A stretch of DNA of 8,238 nt from JBBRSC01 sp038245795 (GTDB taxonomy: Bacteria > Actinomycetota > Acidimicrobiia > Acidimicrobiales > Microtrichaceae), in the NCBI GenBank assembly GCA_038245795.1, contig JBBRSC010000152.1, positions 1 through 8,238 of the forward strand, written 5' to 3'. Shown piece by piece: positions 1 to 5,864 of this stretch; positions within the stretch are counted from its first letter, which is position 1, and every line of letters starts with the position of its first letter. The notes beneath the pieces were generated by a model. The model saw only the letters and a program-made list of their open reading frames with translations. It did not search any database and had not been told where the DNA came from. The position numbers and the translations under genes are program-made.

Positions 1-702
1 GCTCGTGAACGCAAAGATGTCAGAGATGATTCGCATCGACGGCGTCGGCGGGTAGATGTAGGTGTTCCGGACCATGAACTCCTTGAGAATGTCGTTCTGG
101 ATGGTCCCGGCGAGCTGCTCCGGCTTCACACCCTGTTCCTCGGCAGCCGCGATGTACAGCGCCAGAACGGGCAGGACCGCCCCATTCATGGTCATCGATA
201 CCGACATCTGATCGAGCGGAATGCCGTCGAACAACGTCCGCATGTCATAGATGGAGTCGATGGCAACGCCGGCCATGCCGACATCGCCGGACACCCGCGG
301 ATGGTCTGAGTCGTAGCCGCGGTGCGTCGCCAGATCAAAGGCCACCGACAGGCCCTTCTGACCCTGCGCCAGGTTTCGTCGGTAGAACGCGTTGGAGTCT
401 TCGGCGGTGGAAAACCCTGCGTACTGACGCACCGTCCACGGCTGGTTGACGTACATCGTCGGATACGGCCCGCGAAGGTACGGCTTGATCCCTGGCAGGG
501 TGTGCAGGAAATCGAGCTCCGCGATGTCCTGAGCCGAGGACAACGCTGGGAGCTCGATGCCCTCGGGCGTGGTCACGGTCAGCTTGTCGGCGGCCAGGCC
601 CGTGGCCTCGACAACGTGGGTCTCCCACTGGTCGCGTGCACCGGTCGCCGCAGCGACCCGAGGCGGGAGCGTCGTCCCACGAAACTCGGGGATGGCACTC
701 AT
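1..702 (-). CDS. mutB: Methylmalonyl-CoA mutase large (catalytic) subunit, N-terminal 234 residues
   Basis: Catalyses the adenosylcobalamin-dependent interconversion of (R)-methylmalonyl-CoA and succinyl-CoA in cytosolic propionate metabolism, as a heterodimer with MutA. I read residues 1-234 directly; the rest (end of the TIM barrel and the B12 domain with DxHxxG) lies beyond the left edge. The CoA/substrate channel motif GPYPTMY (about 78-84) is followed by PWTVRQYAGFSTAEDSN (88-104) and IQNDILKEFMVRNTY. Tyr94 and Arg212 are 118 residues apart, the spacing of Tyr89 and Arg207 in the P. shermanii enzyme. This pair separates methylmalonyl-CoA mutases from isobutyryl-CoA mutases, which carry Phe/Gln, so the substrate call is firm. 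The ATG at 702-700 overlaps the MutA stop as ATGA and has a GGGAG site 7 bases upstream. The reading frame is intact to the window edge. MeaB-type chaperone genes would be expected further left but are not visible. Confidence 0.97.
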   Translation of the reverse strand, partial: MSAIPEFRGTTLPPRVAAATGARDQWETHVVEATGLAADKLTVTTPEGIELPALSSAQDIAELDFLHTLPGIKPYLRGPYPTMYVNQPWTVRQYAGFSTAEDSNAFYRRNLAQGQKGLSVAFDLATHRGYDSDHPRVSGDVGMAGVAIDSIYDMRTLFDGIPLDQMSVSMTMNGAVLPVLALYIAAAEEQGVKPEQLAGTIQNDILKEFMVRNTYIYPPTPSMRIISDIFAFTS

Positions 703-2657
703 GTGGTCACTCCCAGGATGGACTGTGTGTGGGCCAGGATATCGATCACGTCGACCCCCACGTGAATGAACACATCGACGCCGGCTGCCGTATCTGCGTC
801 GCGTCGATCGCCCGGGTTGCCGGCGAGATGCACCTCGAGGGCGCCCGCTGTCTTGAGCGCCGTCGCCGTGCCTGCTGAGTGCTCGGCGTACTCCGCGTCC
901 GACGAGCACAGGCACGCGATCGCTGCTCCCGAAGCCTCAAAGGATTCGCCCACCGCCGTTGCGATGCCACCGGATTCATAGAAGTTCTTGGCCCACGTGG
1001 CGCGGGCCGTGTGCTCCGCCACTGGGCCGAGCGTCACAAGGAACACCGTAGGTCTCGTTCCGTTGACAGCCAGGTAGGCATCGGAGGCGTCCCGCAGGGC
1101 CTCGAACTCGGCGGACGCCCGATGGGTCGGCAACGGCTCGATGACCGTGGCGGCACCGCGAACGTGTTGTGCTGGGGCTCCCTCGGTCATCGCGGCCGAT
1201 CGGGCCCCATCGACATCCGGTGCATGGCGGACCACAGGTGCCTCATCGAGGAAGGGGAACTCGCTGACCCCGCAGATCGGCGCCTTCCGAGTCGCCGCGG
1301 CGCGACGCCGACGTTCCCAGTTCTCGGCGATGCCCGCCGCGATCGAGCCGTCGAGCAGGCCAGCAACGACGCCGCCATGTCCATCGAGCGCCGCAAAATT
1401 CGACCACGCCTCCTCGGCATAGGACTGGGTGAGCGCTTCGATGCTCCACGAACCACCCGCCGGATCAACGATCTCGGCCACGTGTGATTCTTCTGCCAGC
1501 AGCAACTGCGTCGTGCGGGCCATGCGAAGGCCGAGCCCCTCGGGTACCCCGCACTCGATGTCGAAGGGTAGAGCAATGACCGCTTGCGCTCCTCCGACCG
1601 CCGCCGCGAAACACGCCGACGTCACCCGCAGCAGGTTCACCCACGGATCGCGTTGAGTCATCATTCGTGCGGCGGTGCGCACAGTGATTCGGGTATGACG
1701 CCCCGCGTCGGGCGCGCCACTGGCAGCGAGCACCGCTGCCCACGTCCGACGGAATGATCGGACTGCAGCGATGCCTTCGAAGAACTCGGCGTCGAGCACC
1801 AGAGTGAATTCGATCTGAGAGGCCGCGGTATCGATATCGAGCCCGGCGGCTTCCATCGATCGGAGATACGTCACACCGGTCGACAGTGCCAGTGCGAGCT
1901 GGCCAACGATGCTGGCGCCCGCCTCGACAAACGGTCCGACATCCACCATGGCCGTCCGGACCCGGGGGGTCGAGGCCGCCGTCGTCGCGGCCAGATGGCC
2001 GAGTTCGACCAGCGACCGGTCGATACCGTTGGCTAACACACCCTCGGCGACCAACGTGGCAATCGGGTCAGCGCCGAGACATCCAAGGACTTCGGCTCCG
2101 CCGACACCACGCCGAATCCAGATCTCCCGCATCCACGCTGCGCCCTGAGTGAAGGACGCTCCGGGTTGAAGAGTCACGGGTGCCACATCCAGATACACCT
2201 CGGCGAGCGCTCGGTCGAGCGCGTCGATGGTGTGCATGCACACGCCGTCGACGGCACCGTCACGAGCGAACGAGTCGCTGGCGGGCCCGTCGCCTCGCCG
2301 GAACGCCCGATCGAAACGGATGGTCAGACCACTCGCCCCGTTGAACAACTCATCGAGCGCCATGGCATTGGCCGCCGCCGGATCAGCCAGCGACACCGTG
2401 CTCCGGATCTCCCATTGGCCGTGCGGAAGGGGGGCCGGCGACGATCCGCGAGTGAACGGCGCGGAACCCGGAAAGCCCGATTCATCGGCCATCGTGGCAA
2501 CGTCGTCGGCCGTTGACAACGGTTGGATCTCAATACCGTCGTCGCCGGTATGGACCAGTCGACGGAACGGAGCGCCCTTGAGCACCTTGGCCACCAACGC
2601 ATCCCAGTCGGAACGTTGCGGGGTGGGGAACTCAGCCGCCAATTGGAGCTCGGTCAC
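699..2657 (-). CDS. mutA: Methylmalonyl-CoA mutase small (non-catalytic) subunit
   Basis: Structural partner of MutB in the heterodimeric mutase. The 652-residue length is close to known MutA proteins. The N-terminal part is a TIM-barrel homologue, with MutA-typical stretches such as RSDWDALVAKVLKG, QWEIRS, DPWVNLLRVTSACFAA and VDPAGGSWSIEALT. The C-terminal domain (about residues 535-652) has the cobalamin-domain fold signature, including GPVAEHTARATWAKNF and IACLCSSDAEYAEH, but lacks the DxHxxG cobalt-ligating motif. This is normal for the small subunit and means it does not bind B12. The segment between FYESGG and ASGAAIACLC is about a dozen residues shorter than I expect for the family. 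The start is GTG at 2657-2655, preceded by GGAGG with a 7-base spacer. The gene follows the lipoprotein gene by 49 bases and overlaps mutB by 4 bases. Confidence 0.96.
   Translation of the reverse strand: MTELQLAAEFPTPQRSDWDALVAKVLKGAPFRRLVHTGDDGIEIQPLSTADDVATMADESGFPGSAPFTRGSSPAPLPHGQWEIRSTVSLADPAAANAMALDELFNGASGLTIRFDRAFRRGDGPASDSFARDGAVDGVCMHTIDALDRALAEVYLDVAPVTLQPGASFTQGAAWMREIWIRRGVGGAEVLGCLGADPIATLVAEGVLANGIDRSLVELGHLAATTAASTPRVRTAMVDVGPFVEAGASIVGQLALALSTGVTYLRSMEAAGLDIDTAASQIEFTLVLDAEFFEGIAAVRSFRRTWAAVLAASGAPDAGRHTRITVRTAARMMTQRDPWVNLLRVTSACFAAAVGGAQAVIALPFDIECGVPEGLGLRMARTTQLLLAEESHVAEIVDPAGGSWSIEALTQSYAEEAWSNFAALDGHGGVVAGLLDGSIAAGIAENWERRRRAAATRKAPICGVSEFPFLDEAPVVRHAPDVDGARSAAMTEGAPAQHVRGAATVIEPLPTHRASAEFEALRDASDAYLAVNGTRPTVFLVTLGPVAEHTARATWAKNFYESGGIATAVGESFEASGAAIACLCSSDAEYAEHSAGTATALKTAGALEVHLAGNPGDRRDADTAAGVDVFIHVGVDVIDILAHTQSILGVTT
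710..714 (-). promoter_or_regulatory. Shine-Dalgarno site for mutB inside the end of mutA
   Basis: On the minus strand GGGAG lies 7 bases before the mutB ATG, within the last codons of mutA. Together with the ATGA stop/start overlap it supports translational coupling and near-equal synthesis of the two mutase subunits. Confidence 0.6.
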
Positions 2658-2664
2658 GTGGGGG

Positions 2665-2669
2665 CCTCC
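2665..2669 (-). promoter_or_regulatory. Shine-Dalgarno site for mutA
   Basis: GGAGG on the minus strand, 7 bases before the GTG start. It is the strongest ribosome binding site I see in the window and fixes the choice of GTG as start codon. Confidence 0.65.
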
Positions 2670-2706
2670 GCCTGCTGGTACAGCGACTTTTCAGGAACAC
2701 GCCAAG

Positions 2707-3675
2707 CTACAGGTCCGTTCGATAATCGATCGAAATGATGTCGTCGGGGACATCCACGGTCGTCGTGATCTTCTTCGTTGCCAGATCGATGACCATGACC
2801 TTGCCGACCGTCAGCAGCAGAACGGTTCTGCCGTCGGTTCGGAGATCCCTCACCTCAACCCCCTCCGGGAGGGCGATGGTGGTGGCTGGACCTTGGGGAA
2901 TCGGAATGATGTCGATCGTCGTCGTCGTCTCGCCGACGTGATTGACGATGGCGGTGTCCTGTCCGGGAACCTGAGTCACCGGTCCGTAGGACTCGGGGTC
3001 GCTCACTTGGTCGCGGAGCGGAAGATCCGAGACGGGCTGACCATCGAGGCCCAACAGTTCGACGAGGGAGGACCCTTCCACCGCGGTGGCGGCAAGGAAG
3101 CGATCATTCTGGGCCGATACCGAGACCGGTCCAGACTCCCAGCCGAACACTTCGAGATCGGTCATCTTCGAACCGTCCAACGGGACGAGCCGCAAGCGGC
3201 TCTTTGACGCACCCGACTCGAGCGATGACTCGGCTTTTTCGTCCGCCCAACTCGCCAACACGGTGGGGACGCCAGCAACGTCATCGACCCCGAAGAATAT
3301 CGACGCCGTCGTGAGGATCTTGCCGGTGCTGTCCATGACATCGAGCGCGTTGTAGGGATCATCGGGGCGAGCATTGACGGCCACGATGTAGCTCCCCTTG
3401 CCATCATCGCCCACGCCCACCACTGGTTGATCGAAGGTCTTGACGCCCATGACACCCTGCGTCTCGCCACCCATCCAGACCTTGATGCCGTCGATCACGG
3501 CTCCGCCGGCAGCGGGTGGCGAGCTGCTGGTTGTCGCATCCTTCGCTGCCTCAGTGGTGGACGAGGCGGGCGCTGTGGTGCTCCTCGAGCTCGATGACGC
3601 GGTGGTGCCGTCACCGCAACTCGTCAAGATGGCCAACAGCATCACGCTGAGGACCACGGAAGTTCTTGTTCTCAT
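2707..3675 (-). CDS. Predicted lipoprotein with Ser/Thr-rich linker, unknown function
   Basis: A 322-residue exported protein whose function I do not recognise. Residues 1-20 form a lipoprotein signal: two Arg near the N-terminus, a hydrophobic core (VVLSVMLLAIL) and the lipobox LTSC with Cys20, the only cysteine. It should be lipid-anchored on the outer face of the membrane. Residues about 24-55 are a low-complexity Ser/Thr/Ala/Pro linker. The rest is rich in short beta-strands alternating with Gly/Asp turns, for example KVMVIDLATKKITTTVDVP near the end. That rhythm resembles beta-propeller or WD/NHL-like extracellular proteins, but I find no diagnostic repeat signature. There is no clear Shine-Dalgarno before the ATG at 3675. 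It lies 49 bases upstream of mutA on the same strand, so it may be co-transcribed with the mutase, but nothing in the sequence ties it to that pathway. Confidence 0.85.
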   Translation of the reverse strand: MRTRTSVVLSVMLLAILTSCGDGTTASSSSRSTTAPASSTTEAAKDATTSSSPPAAGGAVIDGIKVWMGGETQGVMGVKTFDQPVVGVGDDGKGSYIVAVNARPDDPYNALDVMDSTGKILTTASIFFGVDDVAGVPTVLASWADEKAESSLESGASKSRLRLVPLDGSKMTDLEVFGWESGPVSVSAQNDRFLAATAVEGSSLVELLGLDGQPVSDLPLRDQVSDPESYGPVTQVPGQDTAIVNHVGETTTTIDIIPIPQGPATTIALPEGVEVRDLRTDGRTVLLLTVGKVMVIDLATKKITTTVDVPDDIISIDYRTDL

Positions 3676-3715
3676 AGAGCGGAGTCTTGCGGCTGGTCTC
3701 CGTCGCCGGGGGGAT

Positions 3716-3728
3716 TAGCGTTGCGCCA
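3716..3728 (+). promoter_or_regulatory. Candidate -10 element for a leaderless DoxX transcript
   Basis: The 52-base gap at 3676-3727 separates two divergent genes and must hold both promoters unless one lies inside a gene. On the plus strand TAGCGT (3716-3721) fits the actinobacterial TANNNT -10 pattern. It ends six bases before the DoxX ATG, so transcription could begin at the A of ATG. No good -35 is present at the usual spacing, and the nearest G-rich tract is 13 bases from the start, too far for a good ribosome site. This is inference from pattern only. Confidence 0.3.
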
Positions 3729-4231
3729 TGTCGGTTGATCTCTGTCTGCTCATTCTCCGCGTGTCGTTAGGCCTGACCCTTGCGGCGCATGGTTACGGGA
3801 AGTTCTTCACCGGCGGCAGGCTCCCCGGGACGGCTGGCTGGTTCGACTCCATGGGCATGAGGCCGGGGAAGGTCCATGCGTTGCTGGCAGCGACGACCGA
3901 GGTGGGAGCGGGCCTGATGTTCGTAGCGGGCCTGCTCACGCCGTTCGCCGCCGCCGGGTTCGTCGGCCTCATGGTGGTGGCCGGCTGGACCGTGCACCGC
4001 GACAAGGGCTTCTTCATCGTCAAGGGAGGCTGGGAGTACAACTTCATTCTCGCCATCGTTCCGGCCTGCCTTGCCGGGATCGGGCCGGGTCGCTTCTCGC
4101 TCGATCGCGCATTCGAGATCGACTACGACCTCTCCGGATGGTTTGGCCTCTTGACCGCCAGCCTGCTCGGCGTCGGCGGCGGGGTCGCTTTGCTTGCTGC
4201 CTGCTACCGGCCACCGGTCGACGCCGGGTAG
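3728..4231 (+). CDS. DoxX family integral membrane protein
   Basis: A 167-residue membrane protein of the DoxX/DoxD-like family. The N-terminal family signature is clear: helix 1 (about residues 4-21) ends in AAHGYGKFF, followed by a loop containing GTAGWFDSMGM. Further hydrophobic helices lie at about 50-70, 72-88, 104-119 and 136-158. The sequence GGWEYNFILA before helix 4 is typical of the family. Members often sit with redox or stress genes, but the biochemical role of most is not settled, so I do not assign a reaction. It is the first gene of a plus-strand cluster: the next gene starts 11 bases after its TAG stop. The ATG at 3728 fits the start of the first helix with no extra residues. 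Confidence 0.93.
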   Translation: MSVDLCLLILRVSLGLTLAAHGYGKFFTGGRLPGTAGWFDSMGMRPGKVHALLAATTEVGAGLMFVAGLLTPFAAAGFVGLMVVAGWTVHRDKGFFIVKGGWEYNFILAIVPACLAGIGPGRFSLDRAFEIDYDLSGWFGLLTASLLGVGGGVALLAACYRPPVDAG

Positions 4232-4242
4232 ACCACCATGCA

Positions 4243-4569
4243 ATGGAAAAGACCTGCGTGCGCTGTGGGCGACGGATCGCGTGGCGTGCGTCCATGGCGC
4301 GCAACTGGGCTGAGGTTCGCTGGTGTTCTGAGAGCTGTCGCCGCGCCAAGCTGACCGTCGCCGACAAAGAGTTGGAACACGCGATCGATTCCCTCCTGGC
4401 AACGCTCCCACGGGGCGCAACGATCTGTGTGGCGGAGGGAGAACCGGCGCGCATGGCGGCGCGTCGACTGGTTGCCGCGGGGCGAGTCGCCATCCTTCAA
4501 GGCAACCGGGTGGTCGATCCATCGACCGTCAAGGGACCGATCCGCGTTCGTCGGATCGACCCCGCATGA
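4243..4569 (+). CDS. DUF2256-DUF3253 fusion protein (small zinc-ribbon protein)
   Basis: A 108-residue cytosolic protein. Residues 3-33 match DUF2256: Cys5-x2-Cys8-GRR, then WRASMARNW, then Cys28-x3-Cys32. The four cysteines probably bind zinc. Residues about 42-104 match DUF3253, a small winged-helix-like domain: LEHAIDSLL, TICVAE, AARRLVAAGRVAILQ and the hallmark VDPSTVKGPIRVRR. The DUF3253 part seems about 15-20 residues short between TICVAE and AARRLV, where the family normally has another helical segment around a GGDDW-like stretch. The frame is intact, so this may be a real compact variant. The function is unknown. The ATG at 4243 is preferred because it sits directly before the first zinc Cys pair; the nearby ATG at 4238 is out of frame. 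No strong ribosome site is visible. Confidence 0.88.
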   Translation: MEKTCVRCGRRIAWRASMARNWAEVRWCSESCRRAKLTVADKELEHAIDSLLATLPRGATICVAEGEPARMAARRLVAAGRVAILQGNRVVDPSTVKGPIRVRRIDPA

Positions 4570-4586
4570 CACGCGCACACTCATGA
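4566..4586 (+). other. Six-codon ORF bridging two ATGA overlaps
   Basis: The DUF2256-DUF3253 stop (TGA 4567-4569) is part of ATGA. Reading from that ATG gives the hexapeptide MTRAHS, whose TGA (4584-4586) overlaps the photolyase-like ATG (4583-4585) as another ATGA. The photolyase-like gene has no visible Shine-Dalgarno, so a terminating ribosome could step through this short relay. That use is inference, and chance is possible. Confidence 0.3.
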
Positions 4587-5818
4587 CGGTCGAACTGCCA
4601 GTTCCGGAACCGGGACCCGAGGCTGCCGTCGACTGGATGGCCGAGCACCTCTCGTCGCTCTTCGACGGACCGAGTCGGGTGTCGCCAATCATCCGCGGCG
4701 GTCAACGCGCCGCCGACGCTGCGCTCGCTGGATTCGATGTTGGCGGGTACGCGTCGCAGCGCAATCAGGTGCTCCCAGCCTCAGATCGCGGTGCGTCGGG
4801 TCTCTCGCCGTACATCCGTCATCACATGATCGGGCTGCGTGACGCATGGGATCACGTCGCAATCGGGTCGGGCCGCGACGCCGCCAAGTTCCGCGACGAG
4901 CTGCTGTGGCAGGAGTTCGCCCGCCACCTTCATGCCCGTCTCGGGAATCGTATGGCCCGCTCGCTTCGGAGTGATCCCGAGACCGATCAGCGCGAAGAAC
5001 ACGATCCGTTCGACGCCGATCTTGCGTGCGTAGGAGAAATGGTCGACGAACTCCGTACCGATGGATGGCTGGTCAACCAGAGCCGGATGTGGTTGGCATC
5101 GCACTGGACGGTGCGCCATCGTCAGCGTTGGCAGGATGGTGAAGACGAGTTCTTCCGCCACCTCATCGACGGCTCGCGAGCCGCCAATCGTCTGGGATGG
5201 CAATGGACGACCGGGGCGGGCTCTTCAAAGCCCTATGGATTCTCGCGGTGGCAGGTCGAGAAGCGGGCGCCGGAGCTGTGTCGGCGCTGTTCCCATCAGC
5301 ACAACTGTCCGATCGCCGAATTTCCCGACGGACCGGCGCTCATCGAGGTCGAGCAGCCGTCGGGACTTCGCCGAGACGATGACCTCGCATCAACCGCCGG
5401 ACCATCGATCGTCGAGTCCACCGAGAGACCGACGATCGTCTGGCTGACGGTCGAATCGCTCGGCGTCGACGATCCCGCGTTGGCGGCGAACCCGACGCTG
5501 CCGGTGACCTTCGTCTTCGATCGCGCGCTGCTGGAGCGACTCATGTTGTCGCCGATACGGCTCGGATTCTGGGTGGAGACGCTGGCTGAGTTGGCAGCCG
5601 ATCGTGAGCTCGATCTGTTTCTCGGTGATGCCGCCACGGTGCTGGACGACCATCAGATCGCCACGACCTTCACGCCGGCTCCGGGGGCGCGGCGCCTTCG
5701 CCAGCGACTCGGAGCATCGATCGTCGAGCTGCACCCGTGGCCGTGGCTCGCGCGCCCGACGGCCGGATCGGTCCGGTCGTTCAGCGCGTGGCGGAACAAC
5801 GTCACGATCGGGTCGTGA
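4583..5818 (+). CDS. Photolyase/cryptochrome-like flavoprotein with reversed domain order and four candidate Fe-S cysteines
   Basis: A 411-residue relative of DNA photolyases with the domains swapped. Residues about 35-245 are the helical FAD-binding domain: GGQRAADAAL, SGLSPYIR (72-79), DELLWQEFARHL (105-116), GWLVNQSRMWLASHW (161-175), RWQDGEDEFFRHLIDG and AANRLGWQW (200-208). Compared with E. coli PhrB, Glu106, Trp109, Asn165, Met169 and Trp208 match Glu274, Trp277, Asn341, Met345 and Trp384. Asn202, Trp206 and Trp183 match Asn378 and two of the three electron-relay tryptophans, Trp382 and Trp359. Arg278 and Arg342 are Gln110 and Gln166, and the Trp306 region is deleted. After a linker, residues 283-400 are the alpha/beta domain usually found first: IVWLTVESLGVDDPAL, LPVTFVFDRALL, LSPIRLGFWVETLAEL and GDAATVL. 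Its basic RRDLR motif is lost. The only cysteines are 149, 233, 236 and 242. The likely role is light-dependent DNA repair or light sensing. The ATG at 4583 is the only suitable in-frame start after the preceding gene. Confidence 0.88.
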   Translation: MTVELPVPEPGPEAAVDWMAEHLSSLFDGPSRVSPIIRGGQRAADAALAGFDVGGYASQRNQVLPASDRGASGLSPYIRHHMIGLRDAWDHVAIGSGRDAAKFRDELLWQEFARHLHARLGNRMARSLRSDPETDQREEHDPFDADLACVGEMVDELRTDGWLVNQSRMWLASHWTVRHRQRWQDGEDEFFRHLIDGSRAANRLGWQWTTGAGSSKPYGFSRWQVEKRAPELCRRCSHQHNCPIAEFPDGPALIEVEQPSGLRRDDDLASTAGPSIVESTERPTIVWLTVESLGVDDPALAANPTLPVTFVFDRALLERLMLSPIRLGFWVETLAELAADRELDLFLGDAATVLDDHQIATTFTPAPGARRLRQRLGASIVELHPWPWLARPTAGSVRSFSAWRNNVTIGS

Positions 5819-5823
5819 CGTTG
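5797..5823 (+). terminator. Perfect 11-bp inverted repeat over the photolyase-like stop codon
   Basis: CAACGTCACGA and TCGTGACGTTG form an uninterrupted 11-bp stem with a 5-base TCGGG loop. The TGA stop (5816-5818) lies in the right arm. No clear U-tract follows, which is common for actinobacterial intrinsic terminators. Being symmetrical, it could also stop transcripts from the decayed gene arriving on the minus strand. The hairpin itself is seen directly; terminator activity is inferred. Confidence 0.6.
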
Positions 5824-5864
5824 CTTCCGTTACACAATCTCCGGAACTTGGCGAGCGCGTCCGG

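Noticed and set aside
440..480. Non-canonical residues in the MutB substrate channel (TMYVNQPW instead of TMYAFRPW)
   Set aside because: As I recall, the VNQ form is common in actinobacterial methylmalonyl-CoA mutases, so it is not unusual.
322..765. Long open frames on the plus strand opposite mutB and mutA (also 879-1487 and 2227-3207)
   Set aside because: They are antisense shadows of firmly identified minus-strand genes. Their translations are Arg/Pro-rich with no domain pattern, as expected in GC-rich DNA.
2655..2709. Possible promoter TTGGCG-N17-TGTACC between the lipoprotein gene and mutA
   Set aside because: The spacing is right but the -10 box is poor and does not fit TANNNT; not enough to list as a feature.
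2718..2734. Inverted repeat TTCGAT-N5-ATCGAA near the lipoprotein stop
   Set aside because: A 6-bp AT-rich stem within the coding end is too weak to call a terminator and may be chance.
2915..2935. GTCGTCGTCGTC triplet run
   Set aside because: It encodes a short Thr run in the lipoprotein and is too short to count as a microsatellite or regulatory repeat.
3767..4522. 251-codon minus-strand frame across the DoxX and DUF2256 genes
   Set aside because: It spans two recognisable plus-strand genes and the gap between them, with a low-complexity Pro/Arg/Gly product. It is a GC-frame artefact.
4427..4582. Upstream extension of the photolyase-like frame by 52 codons
   Set aside because: It would overlap the DUF2256-DUF3253 gene almost fully, its residues are Arg-rich and non-homologous, and the ATG at 4583 sits just after the previous stop.
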